Positions 35,640 to 47,405 of a stretch of 64,000 bases of DNA are shown one piece after another. The position numbers and the translations under genes are program-made. The stretch spans positions 21,478,001-21,542,000 of the forward strand of contig NW_026947486.1 of NCBI RefSeq assembly GCF_034190915.1. Reading direction: 5' to 3'. How positions within the stretch are numbered: the first letter of the stretch is position 1; each line of letters opens with the position of its first letter. Below the pieces are notes generated by a model. That model did not search any database, was not told the DNA's origin, and worked only from the letters and a program-made list of their open reading frames with translations. Origin of the DNA: Cavia porcellus. Its lineage: Eukaryota > Chordata > Mammalia > Rodentia > Caviidae.

Positions 35640-37165
35640 TTTAAATTTTTTAAACATTTTAAAAAATTTTATTTAAAGAGAAAAAAAGGAAAACAAAAGA
35701 AGGTAGAAATAATACACAGTTTCAAAAAATTAAACACTGAGATCACTAGTTGATAAGTTATATATTATCATCTTAGAAATGGTTGAGTTACAAAATTAAA
35801 ACAAAAATGGACATTTAAACAGTGAGAGTGCAACCAGTTTTGTTCCATGATCCAACAAAAACTTAGTAATATGGTTATCAATCCTACACACTTAAACATA
35901 CATGCAGTTATATCCTTTAGAGCACTTTCTTTCCCTCTGATTTTTACAATAGCAGCTACACATTTTGGGTCTTATTACTCCTACAGTTATTATTACTTTT
36001 TACACTAGAGGCACAATGTGATATTTATAAATATGAATCTTATTTATTTCACTTATGAGGATACTCTCAAGTTGCCTCCATTTACCTATAAAGGCCTCAA
36101 GATCATCCTTTTTATAACTGAGTAATATTCCATTGTATAAAAATGCCACATCTTTTTCATCTGCTCTACAGTTGATGGGCATCTTGATTGTTTCCAAGGT
36201 TTAGTTATTACAAATTGTACTGTAATGAACATGGGTGCACATATATCACTGTGAAATGATCTTTTCAGGTTTTCTGGGAAAATACCCGGGAGGGGAATAG
36301 CTGGGTTGAAAGGAACTTCAATCCTAGTCTTCTGAGAAATCTCCATAATGATTTCCACAGTGGCCGCACTACTCTGTATTCCCACCAACAGTGGAGCAAT
36401 GTTCCTTTTTCCCCAGCTGCCTTGCCAACATTTGTTATCAGTTGATTTCTGGATGGCAGCTATTCTTTCCAGAGTGACATGAAATCTCAATGCTGTTTTA
36501 ATTTTCATTTCTCAAATGACCAGTGATGGTGAACATTTCTTCATGTATTTATTTGCCACTTGTGTATCTTCATCTGAGAACTGCGTGTTCATCTCAGATG
36601 CTCATTTTTGGAGAGGACTCTGAATTAGGGGCCTTCGTGTTTTTCAATTCTATATATGTTCTGGATATAAGTCCTTTGTCTGAGGGATTGCTGGCTAAAA
36701 TTCTTTCCCATTCTGTGAGTTTTCTTTTCACTCTTTGGGTGATTTCTTTTGAAGTGCAGAAACTTTTCAATAATATGAGATTCTTTGAAGTGTTTCCTGG
36801 TCAGTTTGTGTTTTGTTCATGAATTCTCGGCCTACCCCTATGTCTCCAAGATTTCTACCTACCTTTTCTTCCAGTAGATTTATTGTTTCTCTTTTAATAT
36901 TTAGATTTTTGATCCATTTTGACTTTAGTTTTGTGCAAGGTGATAAGTCTGGTTTCAGTCTTTGACATGTGGAGAGCCAATTTTTCCAACATAATTTATT
37001 AAAGATGCTATCCTTCTTCCAGTGAACATATTCAGCTCCTTTGTCAAATATCACGTGGCTGAGTGTCTTTATAGTTGTGTTTGCATCTTCTAATCTGTTC
37101 CATTGATCCTCAACTCTATTTCTTTGCCAGTACCATACTGATTTTTTCACTGTAGCTTTGTAGCA
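35640..37165 (-). mobile_element. 5'-truncated L1 (ORF2 C-terminal part + 3'UTR)
   Basis: The minus strand reads ORF2 C-terminal sequence from about 37150 (VWYWQRNRVEDQWNRLED, IFDKGAEY...LFNKLCWKNWLS-type residues) down to about 36000. The L1 3'UTR follows and ends in a T/A-rich end near 35650. The 3'UTR is the same sequence seen at 53.0-53.3 and 59.5-59.9 kb. Frames are interrupted, so it is inactive. Confidence 0.88.
36086..37150 (-). pseudogene. L1 ORF2 C-terminal remnant
   Basis: Two broken minus-strand frames (36767-37150 and 36086-36508) encode downstream reverse transcriptase and the C-terminal segment with the KIKTALRFHVTLERIAAIQK and MWHFYTMEYYSVIK motifs typical of L1 ORF2. Frame shifts between them make it a pseudogene. 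Confidence 0.85.
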
Positions 37166-37645
37166 TACTTTTCACTATTCTTTTCCTGGTGTTCTATTTA
37201 TTCTTTCTTTTATTAGTTTATTTTCCTAGTTTGTGAGCTTTTCCTTTGAGGGTAGGTTTGCTGGTGAGTTATTCTCTTAGTTTCCTTCATCTGAGAATGT
37301 CTTGGTTTCCCCTTCATCCTGAAGGGCATTATCTGGTAGATTTTTAGTTGACAGCTCTTTTCTTTAGTTCTTAGAAGATACTGTGTTACATTTTTCTGGC
37401 TTTAAGGTTTCTGACGAGAAATTATTGTCATTCAGTAATTTTTGTTCTTGCTAGGAAGATTTCATCCTTCTCTTATTGTCTTCAAGGTTTTTCCTTTTGT
37501 AATTTTCAGATATTTTATTTCAATGTGTTTTTATGTGAGTTTCTTTGTTCTGTTTAGTGTTCATTTAACTTCTTAAATTTTAGATTTATCTCTTCCACAT
37601 TTAGGAAATTTTATTTCGTTATTTAATTAAATCTCAATTTTCTTT
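37166..37645 (-). mobile_element. Older L1 fragment
   Basis: Antisense L1-like phrases (TTTCTGACGAGAAATTATTG, TTTCATCCTTCTCTTATTG) extend beyond the younger copy. They are decayed and approximate. Confidence 0.5.
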
Positions 37646-37664
37646 CCTTATTTATTGGAATAGG

Positions 37665-37757
37665 TATTTTTTTTTTTTTTTGGTACTGGGAACTGAACTC
37701 AGGACCTTGTGCTTACCAGGCAGGTGCTTATGCTGCTGAACTATATCCTTGGCCCCT
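37665..37757 (-). mobile_element. ID-like SINE
   Basis: T-run, GGTACTGGGAACTGAACTCA ... TTACCAGGCAGGTGCTTATG ... AACTATATCCTTGGCCCC: minus-strand copy. Confidence 0.87.
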
Positions 37758-38069
37758 GGAATAGGTATTTTTAAAGAAAACTTGCAGGAGTCTGAATCTA
37801 TAAGTAAAAGGTTTCAAAATTTAAAATTCAGTGAGTATTTTCAGATAACGCTCCCGAAGTTTATGGCAGTTTTTATTACCTTCAACAGGGAATTCACGTG
37901 TTTGTTTACTCCCTCACCAAGACAAGTTATTAACTGATGAAACCTTTATCAGTGTCTGAAACAAAAATATTGGTGTTTTAATATTCATTTATTTTTAGTG
38001 AAACTGAGCATATTTTTCTGTTATTTGTATAGTATATTTGTTGACCACTTATATTTCTTCCCTCATTGG

Positions 38070-38162
38070 CTTTTTTTTCCATTTTTTTGGTTCTGAGAAT
38101 CAAACTCATAACCTCTTGCTTGCCAGGCAGGCATTGTGCTGCTGAGCTGTGTCCCTGGCCCT
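38070..38162 (-). mobile_element. ID-like SINE
   Basis: GGTTCTGAGAATCAAACTCA ... TTGCCAGGCAGGCATTGTGC ... GAGCTGTGTCCCTGGCCC: minus-strand copy, somewhat diverged. Confidence 0.8.
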
Positions 38163-38279
38163 AATTGGCTATTTTCTTGATAACTTAAATGTGCAGTTTA
38201 CTTCCATTTTTTCCCCTCATTTCCTCCTTTCCTTTTCTTCTCCCTCTTCCTCTTCCCTTTTTACTCTCTTTCTCTCTCT

Positions 38280-38385
38280 GTCTCCTGTCCTGGAGATTGA
38301 ATCCAGGTGGGGCTTGAATTTGTAGTCCTGCCCCAGGTTCGCAGAGTGCTGGGATCACAGGTATGTGTTGCCATCTTGTTCTTAA
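38280..38385 (-). mobile_element. B1/ID dimeric SINE fragment
   Basis: CCTGGAGATTGAATCCAGG followed by TGGGGCTTGAATTTGTAGTC and GTGCTGGGATCACAGGTATG: antisense ID remnant plus 7SL part. Confidence 0.6.
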
Positions 38386-38702
38386 AGTTCTTATTGTACA
38401 TTTTGGAAGTTATTCTTTTGTAATTTTTTTTACCAGTTTGGTGTTAGATTTTTATCAACCTTGTTTTGTTTTTCATTTAGGCAAAGAAAAAAATTAAAAA
38501 TTTTAGCCACTAAATTTTGGTCCTGTTTAAAGTTTAGTTCCCTGAGATTAGAGAAATATTCTTTCATATTTTGTCTAGTATTTCCATGGTTTTATTTTCC
38601 AAATTAAACCTTGTATTCATTTGGAATATATTTTCACATAAAAGTGAGACAATAATAGGCACTTTTTAAAACCAGGTTTTTCATGAGAAATTATCGTTTA
38701 TG

Positions 38703-38707
38703 AGCAT
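38703..38707. repeat. MaLR target-site duplication, left (AGCAT)
   Basis: AGCAT directly precedes the LTR start TGTCTT. The same five bases follow the other LTR at 40879-40883. Five bp is the size expected for ERVL/MaLR integration. Confidence 0.85.
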
Positions 38708-39050
38708 TGTCTTAGGTAATTTTTACTCGTCACTGAGTCAAAATACCTGAAGCCCAAAGCTGGGAAAGGAAAGGTTTATTTCTTACAGTTTTTGGAGGTT
38801 TCAGTCCACACTTAGTTGGCTCCAAGGCAGGCGGGCATGGCTGGGCCACAGTTCATGGCAGCTGCAAACAGCAAAACAGGAACCAGCAAAGAGCAAGACA
38901 CACCTTCTTCCTGCCATTACATCATATCCTGGCTCCACTCCTTTGTGGGTGTAGCACTGACACCATCAATTCAAGCACTAGACAGTGAACCATCACAAAT
39001 GCAAAATGCAAATGCATGAGTCCAGGGGGCCACTGAAATAAACCAAGACA
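38708..39050 (-). mobile_element. MaLR 3' LTR (343 bp)
   Basis: On the minus strand this LTR has a TGT...ACA structure. AATAAACC (poly(A) signal) lies on the minus strand around 38776. It aligns over its whole length with 40538-40878, with roughly 25 differences by eye (about 7-8%). Confidence 0.9.
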
Positions 39051-40537
39051 TTCCACCCCTGGCCCCCAGGACTCATGTACATCCTTTATACAAAAGACAT
39101 TTAGTCTACCTCCAAGAGTTGCCAAAGTCCTAACAGTTTCAGCATTGCTGAATAGTCCAAGTCCCAAGTCTCCTCCAAGATCTATGGTAAACTCTTAACT
39201 GTAACGCCCTGTACAAATGAAACAAGGTTAAACATTTCTGAAATGCAAAGGCATAAGATAAACATTACCATTCCAAAAGTTACAAACAGGGAAATAGAAA
39301 GCATTGGAAACAAAGCAAGTCCAACATCCAGCAGGACAAACATTAAGTCCTAGAGTTCCATGCCCAGCATCTGAAGCAATCTGGTTGCAAGCTCCAGAAG
39401 GCTTGGGTGATTCCACCCCCATGGCACTTAGAGGGATATCAGCTCCCGCAGCTTCTCTCTTAAATCTTCTCTGCTCTCTTTTTGCAGCTTCCCTTGGATC
39501 CTCCACATTCCTGGCTTTTCCAAACTTCTGGGGTCTCCACTGCACCTTCGGCTGCACCCTTACATCTTCACAAATTGCCCTCTCAGGGGCACACTGCTTG
39601 GCCTCCCAGGCCCTTTGCAATCGAGGTGGAAGCCGTCTTACCCTCAGAATTCGTGCATTTTCCTTGCACCTAAGATCAGCACCATATGGATATCGCCAAG
39701 GTTTGCTGCTAGCTGGAGCAGTAGCCAGGCTTTTTTCTCTCTTGGCTGTAGGGGTAGGGGATCGCAGGGCCCTGTTTACCTGATTGTGAGGAAAAGCTTC
39801 TGTACGTTGCCGCCATTCTGGAACCTCATGTGGCCTCTGTTGCCATTCTGGAACCTGGTGCTCCGCAGCTTTCTCCTTTGAGCGAATTTTTTTACCTTTG
39901 CAGTAAGACTGCACAGGGTGGAGACCGGCTTCTTGGGATGCCCCGGGCCATCTTTCTTATCTCTCTGTTTCTCCTCAGGAATCAAAATCTCAACTCTGTC
40001 TTTATAATCCACAGCCTTCTTGGAATTTTTCTTCTGGCCAAACTCACAGCATTATACATTATCCTGCTGGGCTCTTTGATCTTGATTTGAAACATAAAGC
40101 TGGCTGAAAGTCCCCGACAATAGCCATGTCACAGCCTCAGTGTTCCATTGCTTTTTAATTTCTTTTTCAAGATTAATCAGTCCATTGCCCTTTGTCTCAG
40201 TCTCAGGCAAAGTCTCTGGGCAGGAGCAAAATGCAGACAAACTTTCTGCCAAGCCATAACACACATCATGTGGAGTCCAACAAACAATGCAGTCCTTCTT
40301 CCCAGCAGAAACCTCCCAAGCCTGGTCTTTACCATGAGGCTTTCTATCAGCCTTCTGGTCTCTGGAGCTCTCACCAGAATCTCCTCTACAGAACAGCCTA
40401 AACTGCTCCAGCTCTATGCATCCAGGTGACATGTCCGAACCTTTCCAAACTCTGCCCACAAGCCATTTCCAAAGCCTTTCGAGAAACATGGTCAGGTATA
40501 GTCACAGCAAATGGCCCCACTCCTCGGTATCAAATCC
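39051..40537 (-). mobile_element. MaLR internal region
   Basis: About 1.49 kb lies between two LTRs of the same orientation. Open frames (minus 39228-39914, minus 40052-40489) show no recognised retroviral enzyme motifs. MaLR internal regions usually carry only gag-like remnants. Part of this sequence is also found plus-oriented at 3301-3765 and minus-oriented at 26170-26340. Confidence 0.85.
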
Positions 40538-40878
40538 TGTCTTAGTTACTTCATGCTCGTCACTGAGACAAAATACCTGAAGCCCAAGTTGGGAAAGGAA
40601 AGGTTTATTTCTTACAGTTTTTGGAGGTTTCAGTCCACACTCAGTTGGCTCCCAGGCAGGCGGGCATGGCTGGGCCACTGTTCATGGCGGCTGCAAACAG
40701 CAAGTTTAAACCAGCAAAGAACAAGACACACCTTCTTCCTGCCATTACATCACATCCGGGCTCCACCCCTTTGTGAGTGTAGCACTGACACCATCAATTC
40801 AAGCACTAGACAGTGAACCATCACGAATGCACAATGCAAATGCATGAGTCCTGGGGGCCACTGACATAAACCAAGACA
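40538..40878 (-). mobile_element. MaLR 5' LTR (341 bp)
   Basis: Starts TGTCTTAGTTACTTCATGCT on the + strand and ends AAACCAAGACA, followed by the target duplication AGCAT (40879-40883). As the element is minus-oriented, this is its 5' LTR. Confidence 0.9.
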
Positions 40879-40883
40879 AGCAT

Positions 40884-41765
40884 ATTGTATACTTAAGAAA
40901 AAGGAAATATTAGAAAATGGTAGAGTTAAGGGGCTATTTTCCCTTTTCTCCTTATTCTTTTGGGGTGCTACTCTAGTGAAAGGTTAAGTCAGTTGAATGT
41001 GTGAAGGCTGAGGGAAAATAAATTTAAATATTTTAAAAAGTCACAAGTTTTATTCATTATTTTTGTTGTCTTAGAAGCTGAGAAGAAATAGGAAAAATAA
41101 AATTGCTACTTTAATGAGTTTTGTGTTGCTGTTGATTGATGGATGTGCTCTTCTACCCTTGACAAAAGAAAACTTGTGGTGACTCATATTAACATTGCAT
41201 TGCCTTTTTAGTGGATCCTGGTGGGACACTTGTCTACATTAATGACTTACAGGATGATATACACTTAACATTTTGCTGATTACATATCAAGGGGGCAATT
41301 ATTGGGGTTATGCTTGTGTCTTTGATCTCTGGAATCATTCTGCTTGTGTTTTAATCCCAAACTGATCACTTACTGGCTCTGCAATCTTGGAGAAGTTACT
41401 AAACTTTTCTGTGTTTTACATTCTTTATCTGAAAAATGAAGATACCTATACCTTATGGAATTGTTGCAAGTTCCAGAACTGTATAAAACTTATGTTAATC
41501 AGCTGATAAATGTGAACTACCATTAGTGCTAATCCTTGGAGAGAAAGCACAATATATATGATACCAGCCACTATGGACCTCAAATTCCTGAGTGAGTAGT
41601 TAAATTTACAACTTTATAGTTATAATTACTCTAAAAAAGCAGTAAAAAATTGAGATAGAGTATCACAGTGGAGTGGAAGGAGAATTTTCCTTTAAATAGC
41701 ATGATTAAGAAATGTCTCTCAAGGTGAGACTTAAACTTTGAGAAAAATCTAGCAACTTAAAAAAA
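40884..41765. other. Unassigned intergenic sequence
   Basis: No exon or repeat is recognised. Confidence 0.4.
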
Positions 41766-41769
41766 TGGA

Positions 41770-41955
41770 GAGAGTCAGGTGCAATGGCACATGCATGTAA
41801 TCATAGTAGTTCAGGAGGCTGACACAGGAAGATTGCAATTTTTGAGCCCACGCTGGGCAACTTAAGAGAGGTCCTATCTCAAAAAAAAAATAACTGACTA
41901 GGGATGTAGCTAATTGTGAAGACGCTGAATTCAATAGCCAGTACCATAAAAAAAG
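41770..41955 (+). mobile_element. B1/ID dimeric SINE
   Basis: CAGGTGCAATGGCACATGCA ... GTTCAGGAGGCTGACACAGG ... CCTATCTC, an A-run, then GACTAGGGATGTAGCTAATT ... ATAGCCAGTACCAT with an A-rich tail. Confidence 0.8.
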
Positions 41956-42131
41956 GAGAGAATGTTCTAGGTATCAGGAATATCATATTCAAAGTGCCTA
42001 TGGAGATATAAGTTAGTATATTGTTTAGATCTTTAAGCAGGATCATTATGACTGAAGTGGAGTCAATGAGAAAGAGAATGGCTGATGTGGTAGAAGAGAC
42101 CTAATGGATTAGAGTGAAGACTATAGATTTT

Positions 42132-42222
42132 AGGGGCCAGGAGTTTAGCTCAGTGGCACAAGTGCCTGCCTGGCAAGCACGAGGTTATGAGTTTGATATC
42201 TGGTACTAAAAATAAAAAGAGT
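42132..42222 (+). mobile_element. ID-like SINE
   Basis: GGGGCCAGGAGTTTAGCTCA ... GTGCCTGCCTGGCAAGCACG ... TTTGATATCTGGTACTAAAAAT: plus-strand copy. Confidence 0.88.
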
Positions 42223-43735
42223 ATGGATTTTACTTTAAGTGCTGTGGGAAACCACTGAAGCCAAAGAGGGATACAATCCTATTTTTCTTTTTCACAAAGG
42301 TTGTTGTGCTGTATTTGTGTTAGAGATGGATAAGACTGGAAAGGGAGTAAACAGTTTGGAGGTTCTTAATAGTGAGCCTACTGAGAGACTAGGTGGCAGC
42401 AGGGATGGAATTGGTGATTATAAGATATATTTTGAGGTAAAATCAACAAGACTTAATGAAGGATTAGATATAGAAGGGTAAGGTGATGGAAAGGACCTTG
42501 AATCAAAGATGATACCCAGTTTTCTGTGTTGACTAATATTCAATATCATATCAGTTTCTGAAATGGGGGACATGGAGAGAAGATCAGATTTGGGGAAAGG
42601 GTTGATTATTAAGATTTCTGTTGTGAACATGTGAGTTTGAGGTGTCTCTTAGATGTACAAATGGAAAAGTGGAGTTGTCATTTGGATTTATGAAGCTGGA
42701 GTTTAGGGATAGCTTTTAGATACTATACTTGGCCTTAGATGAAAGGCTGAAAAGTGATAGGGACAGTTTTTAGATGATACTTAAAAAGTATTGGATCTAG
42801 ATGAGATAACCTGGGGAGATTTTAAAAAAAGAAGAGAACCAAGGATCATATAAATATATTTTTATTAGTCCATATTAATTATACAGTCTAATGTGTTCCA
42901 TTTTGGCTCATTTATACTTGCATACACCATACTTTGATCATTTACTCCCTTTTCTTTCTCCCTCCCTCATCCCCTTTGTCTTCTCAAATAGTCTTCCTCA
43001 CATGAATATCTTTAATGTAGAGGCTGTAAGAGACTAAAAGAATGGACTAAAAGTAAAGGTAAGAATGTAGTCAGTGGTAGAGTGCCTTCTGTGTATGTAG
43101 GAACTTCTAGAGTACACCCTGGGATCTCCATTTACTCTTTGTCACTTCGGAGAGCAGGATGGGGTTATACATTCTACAAACCTTTTGTGAGCTCCATGTA
43201 TGTATACATATGGGTGTATATAGATGAGATATATAGATACAGATATGTTGTAGTTCTTGGCACAAAGCAGGTGCTCATTAAGTATTTGTTAAACTGAATT
43301 AATGCATAAATGAAATGAATGAGAATATCTGGGTTATAATAGACTCTCTGCCACAGTATAACTTTGTGATATTTGAGATTTATGAGGCTATAATTTTGTA
43401 ATCTGCAAAATGGCAATAAAGGTACTTATCTTTTGGGTAGGATTTAAAACAATACAAATTTTATTGCAATCAGCACAGAGCTAGTGCTGAATTAATTTTG
43501 ACTTTTATTACCTCCCTACAATTTGAGTGCTCATTCACGAAAAAAGAGCAATCACTAATGTCTTGCTTTCCTCCAAATAGCATTTGTGAAGCCCTTGGGA
43601 GTTAATATTTGACACTAAAAGGGGTTATTAATATTAATATTTTAATTGTCCGCAACCACATTATTCAGCTGCTCTTCTCTCCTCGTCCGTCAGTAGGATT
43701 ATTTAAATGAAAATGTGTCTTTTAGGAAGCCCTAG
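42223..43735. other. Unassigned intergenic sequence upstream of CCNB3
   Basis: Mostly unique AT-rich DNA. No exon was supported. Confidence 0.4.
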
Positions 43736-43739
43736 TTCA

Positions 43740-43930
43740 GCCAATTGTACTCGAAACCACGCCCCAATACAAAGTCCATTAGCTGCGGAGTTCAGTTTAA
43801 AAAAACCCAGCTTTCAAACCCTCCTTAAGGGAACAGAGTAATTGTGTACACCGATTGGTTCCCTGCTGGCCAATCACCACTGCGCTTCCTGGGACTGTAA
43901 TTTTCAAATTTTGGGCTGATTGAAGAAAGC
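43740..43930 (+). promoter_or_regulatory. CCNB3: Candidate CCNB3 promoter (CCAAT boxes, CHR-like motifs)
   Basis: A local GC-richer island contains CCAAT-type NF-Y sites: CCAAT in GCCCCAATAC (about 43762-43768), ATTGG at 43854-43858 and CCAAT at 43870-43874. Two TTCAAA sequences (43813-43818, 43903-43908) equal the cell-cycle homology region TTTGAA on the other strand. Multiple CCAAT boxes plus a CHR are the known signature of B-type cyclin promoters. The island lies 4.5 kb upstream of the first CCNB3 coding exon on the same strand. The assignment is inferred. Confidence 0.5.
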
Positions 43931-44051
43931 CTAGACCAGGTTGAGACGGAGTCTGGTCCTTGCCACACGGATCTCCGTTCATTTCCCTTGTCTGTCCTGG
44001 TCTAGGGTTGCATCTTGGTGTTTCCTGTTCTGTCCTCAGTCTCGGTTTGAG
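43930..44051 (+). other. CCNB3: Candidate CCNB3 non-coding first exon
   Basis: Downstream of the CCAAT-rich stretch, GGTTTGAG|GTAGGC at 44051/44052 is a good donor. The first coding exon at 48432 has its acceptor before the start codon and carries 37 bp of 5'UTR, so an upstream exon is required. The 5' boundary of this exon is a guess. Confidence 0.4.
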
Positions 44052-46004
44052 GTAGGCGCCTTTGGGTTGTACCAGCTCGAGAGTCTGGCTCTGTTGACTG
44101 GAGATCTGTCCGCGGGCGTCCCTCCACCCCCTTGTTATAAGTTGTATTTTCTTACTGGGATGCACAGCAACTCTGCAAGGAAACCTTGCTCTTCCTTTCT
44201 GATTAGTCAGGAGTCTATGGAGTGAACCCTGTACGCGGTTGGCCTGGGAGTGTGACGGAATGAGATAGCAAAACAAATGAGACTAGGTCCCAGTGTTTGA
44301 GATAGAATGGCTAGTCCACGTGCCTAAATCAGAATGATTTAAAAAAAGTCTTTCACAAGTGAAAATGTTGCAGGATCGATTTCATTTACAAGTGTAGTGC
44401 GGGCAGATGTATTTTAAGTCAGAGAATATTCCTTGAAGGATATTTTGAACCATAGGTTGAAGGACATGAAGGAAGGGTGGAATCTATCCTCTCCCTTGTT
44501 ATCCCTTTTATTTCTACTGGCTTTCTTTTATCCAGCTCTGGCTTTCCCACCACCTTCTGCTTCTGAAGTGCACCTAGAATCCGAGAAGTTCAGAGGTTAA
44601 AGGAACTCTAGAGTGGTGTCTCTTAAAGTGAATATAAATTTGCAGATTAGGATTTGATAGGCCTAGGCTGGCACCTGAGATTTTAGAGTGCTAGGAGGCT
44701 CCCAGGTGATGCTAATGTTTCATTTTCATTGACCGCTTTTTCTTTTTTTTAATGTGGCGGAAGCTCAAGTCCTATTGCCTTTTTATTAGGCGGGGAAGCC
44801 AAGATCCAGATTGCCCAGTTTTGCTCAGCTAGCTGGGGGACAGGGCTAGAACTAGACCCTAAGTCCCCTTTGTCAGCCTGGTATAATTTTCAGTAACAAT
44901 GCTGCATTCTTTCCCTAGTGCTTTGCCATAGGTAACCTGCCTTTATATATAAAATGAAGTTGCTATTCCACCCTGTATATTATTTTGATCATCTTAGATC
45001 TGCTGCCCTGTGTGGGTTACAGTACCAGCCTTAGAATGCCCAGTAAACTCTCCAATAATTATCAGTGTGTGCACAGCGGGGATAGAAAGTCTGAAAAGGG
45101 AAAGAATTCTAATTTTCTTTGTCCAAGTAAGACTCAGGGTCGAAGTCTGAATGTCCTGGATGCTTATGATGATGTCAGTTACCTCCTCTCTTCCTCTATA
45201 CCCAGTAGCAGAGAAATTACTTTACCTAAGTCACTGTGTGTGTCCCCTAAAGCAAGTGTTTAATGTTCAGAATAGTGAATATGTTGTATGACTATCATCA
45301 GAATACCTTTATTTTCTTTGAGATATAATTGGTCTGTAATGTCATCAGCTGCGAGTTTTCTAACAAGTTGATTCCAGATTTCTACTTCTCTTTGAAAGGT
45401 AAAGGTTTCAGAGCATGTCTTTGGTCATCCTTAGAAAATTGTATGAGACATAAACAATAAGGGTGTAAGTAGTTTTCAAACAGAATGTAGTTAAGGGTAG
45501 ATAATACCCAATTTAGCTTTATTGCTGCTTTTCTGAGTTTTGAGGGATAAGATGGAAAATAAGTTTTCATCTGAGGGTAGGGAAAGAATAAACATGCCAT
45601 TGATTACCTACTGTGTGTGCTTTGTATGCACATTTCTGTATGTGAATCACATGACTACTCTTTCTGTGTGGTGTACTTGTTTTGCAAAATGGGAAAACCA
45701 AGTCTGAGAAATACTAAGTTAACTGCTTTAGAAGCTGGCTCTACAGACTCTAAAACCTATGCCCATTCTGCTTCCCCACCCTAGAGCCTTTTAATTTTTG
45801 GAATGTTTTTGAGTGTGATCTGAGAAAGTGGTATTTTGGAATTAGCTGGGTAATCTGTGTTGCATAGTAGTTTGTCTTGGATAGTAAGACACTTAACTCC
45901 TCTGGGACCATAAGACAGCACTGTATCTGCCCTGCTTACCTTCATGGTTTTGTTATAGTATTTAACTGAAGTAATGCATGCAAAGGCATGTACTTGTATT
46001 ACCT
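44052..46004 (+). other. Presumed CCNB3 first intron, unique part
   Basis: No exon or strong repeat recognised. The frame at 44985-45263 shows no known similarity. Confidence 0.4.
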
Positions 46005-46470
46005 TTGTAGGGTAAACAGTAAGAAGTCACTAGTTGATAAATTACATATTGACATCTTAGAAATAGTTGTTCAAGTTACAAAATTGAAGCATAAAAAGTG
46101 GACATTTAAACAGTGAGAGGGCAAACTGTTCTGTTCAATGATTCAACAAAACTTAGTAATATGGTTATATATCTTACACACTTAAACATACATGGTTATA
46201 TCCTTTAGAGCACTTTGTTTCCCTCTCTTTTTTATAATAGCAATTACACATTTTGGGTTTTATTACTCCTGCAGTTCTTATTATTTTTACACTAGAGACA
46301 CAATGTGATCTTTATAAATATATTTCTTACTTATTTTATTTATGAGGATAGTCTCAAGTTGCCTCCATTTACCTAGGAAGGCCTCAAGATCATCCTTTTT
46401 ATAGCTGAGTAATATTCCATTGCATAAAAATACCACATTTTTCATCCACTCTGCGACTGACCTGTCTTCC
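46005..46470 (-). mobile_element. 5'-truncated L1 (3'UTR and ORF2 end)
   Basis: AAACAGTAAGAAGTCACTAG through CAGTGAGAGGGCAAACTG repeats the L1 3'UTR seen at 35700. CAAGTTGCCTCCATTTACCT ... GAGTAATATTCCATTGCATA is the antisense ORF2 C-terminus. It stops near 46460. Confidence 0.8.
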
Positions 46471-47200
46471 CCTACAAAATGTTTAATACTTCTTCATCTA
46501 AAAAACCCCACAAATTGACTTTTCTTCTTTCTGAAGCCTTCCCCTCAAGCCACAATCTTCTTTGCTTCCCTTTCTAGCTATCCTGGCCCCAGCCTAGCAC
46601 TTCATCTCCATTCTAGAGTTCATCAACATATTTTTTTCCTCAACATATTTTTTGTGCTTCATACCCAACATAGCTGGATTGTCCCTGAATTGTGCATGTT
46701 CATACCTCCATCTGTGATTGGGCTTTTGCCTGGAAGCTTCCCAGTCTACTTGGGACCTTCTTTATCATTTAAGTCCAGAGCAAATGTAGTATGCCTATAT
46801 CTATCTCTGACTTTCTATTTTATCTATCTATAGTAATGTTTTATCTTGGGTTACTATAACTAACTGCTACAGACTGAATGGCTTAAGCAGTAAATATTTC
46901 TCACAGTTATTATGTCTGGAAAATCTTAAGAACAAGGTGCTGGCAGATTTGCTTTTTGGTGAGGATCTACTTTCTGATTTTCAGATGACCCTCTTGTATT
47001 ATCATATGCCAGAAAGGTGTAAGAAAGTTCTCTGGGATCTATTATAAAGCACCAATCCATTCATGAGGGCTCTGTTCTTAACATCTCCCAAATCCCCCAT
47101 CTGTTAATGCTGTCATGTTGGGGGTTAGAATGTTGTAATGTCAACATTAACTCTGCAAGGGGCACAAATATCTGTGACAAGTATTTCCCTCATTACTGTT
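46471..47200 (+). other. Presumed CCNB3 intron, unassigned
   Basis: Nothing recognised with confidence. Confidence 0.35.
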
Positions 47201-47204
47201 TGTA

Positions 47205-47405
47205 TGTGTATGGGGAATAAGGATTAAATCTAGGACCTTTGCACTGAGCTAAATCCCCAGTCCCCCACCCACCTTTTAATTTTTGAGACAGGGTCTCCTT
47301 AAGTTGTCCTGGCTGGGCATGGGTTTGTGATCCTCTTGCCTTAGTTATTGCTGCCTTAGACACTCAGTGTGCTAGTATTATAGGCATGCACCACCATGCC
47401 TGTTT
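47205..47405 (-). mobile_element. B1/ID dimeric SINE
   Basis: The antisense order is an ID-like part (GGGGAATAAGGATTAAATCT ... GCACTGAGCTAAATCCCCAG) followed by a 7SL-like part (TTTTGAGACAGGGTCTCCTT ... ATAGGCATGCACCACCATGC). Confidence 0.85.

Noticed and set aside
39228..39914. 228-codon minus-strand frame and overlapping 159-codon plus-strand frame
   Set aside because: Both lie inside the MaLR internal region between two LTRs; no known domain was recognised and overlapping opposite frames suggest base composition rather than genes.
44985..45263. 92-codon plus-strand frame in the CCNB3 intron
   Set aside because: No similarity to cyclin B3 or any family I recognise, no flanking splice sites, and length compatible with chance.
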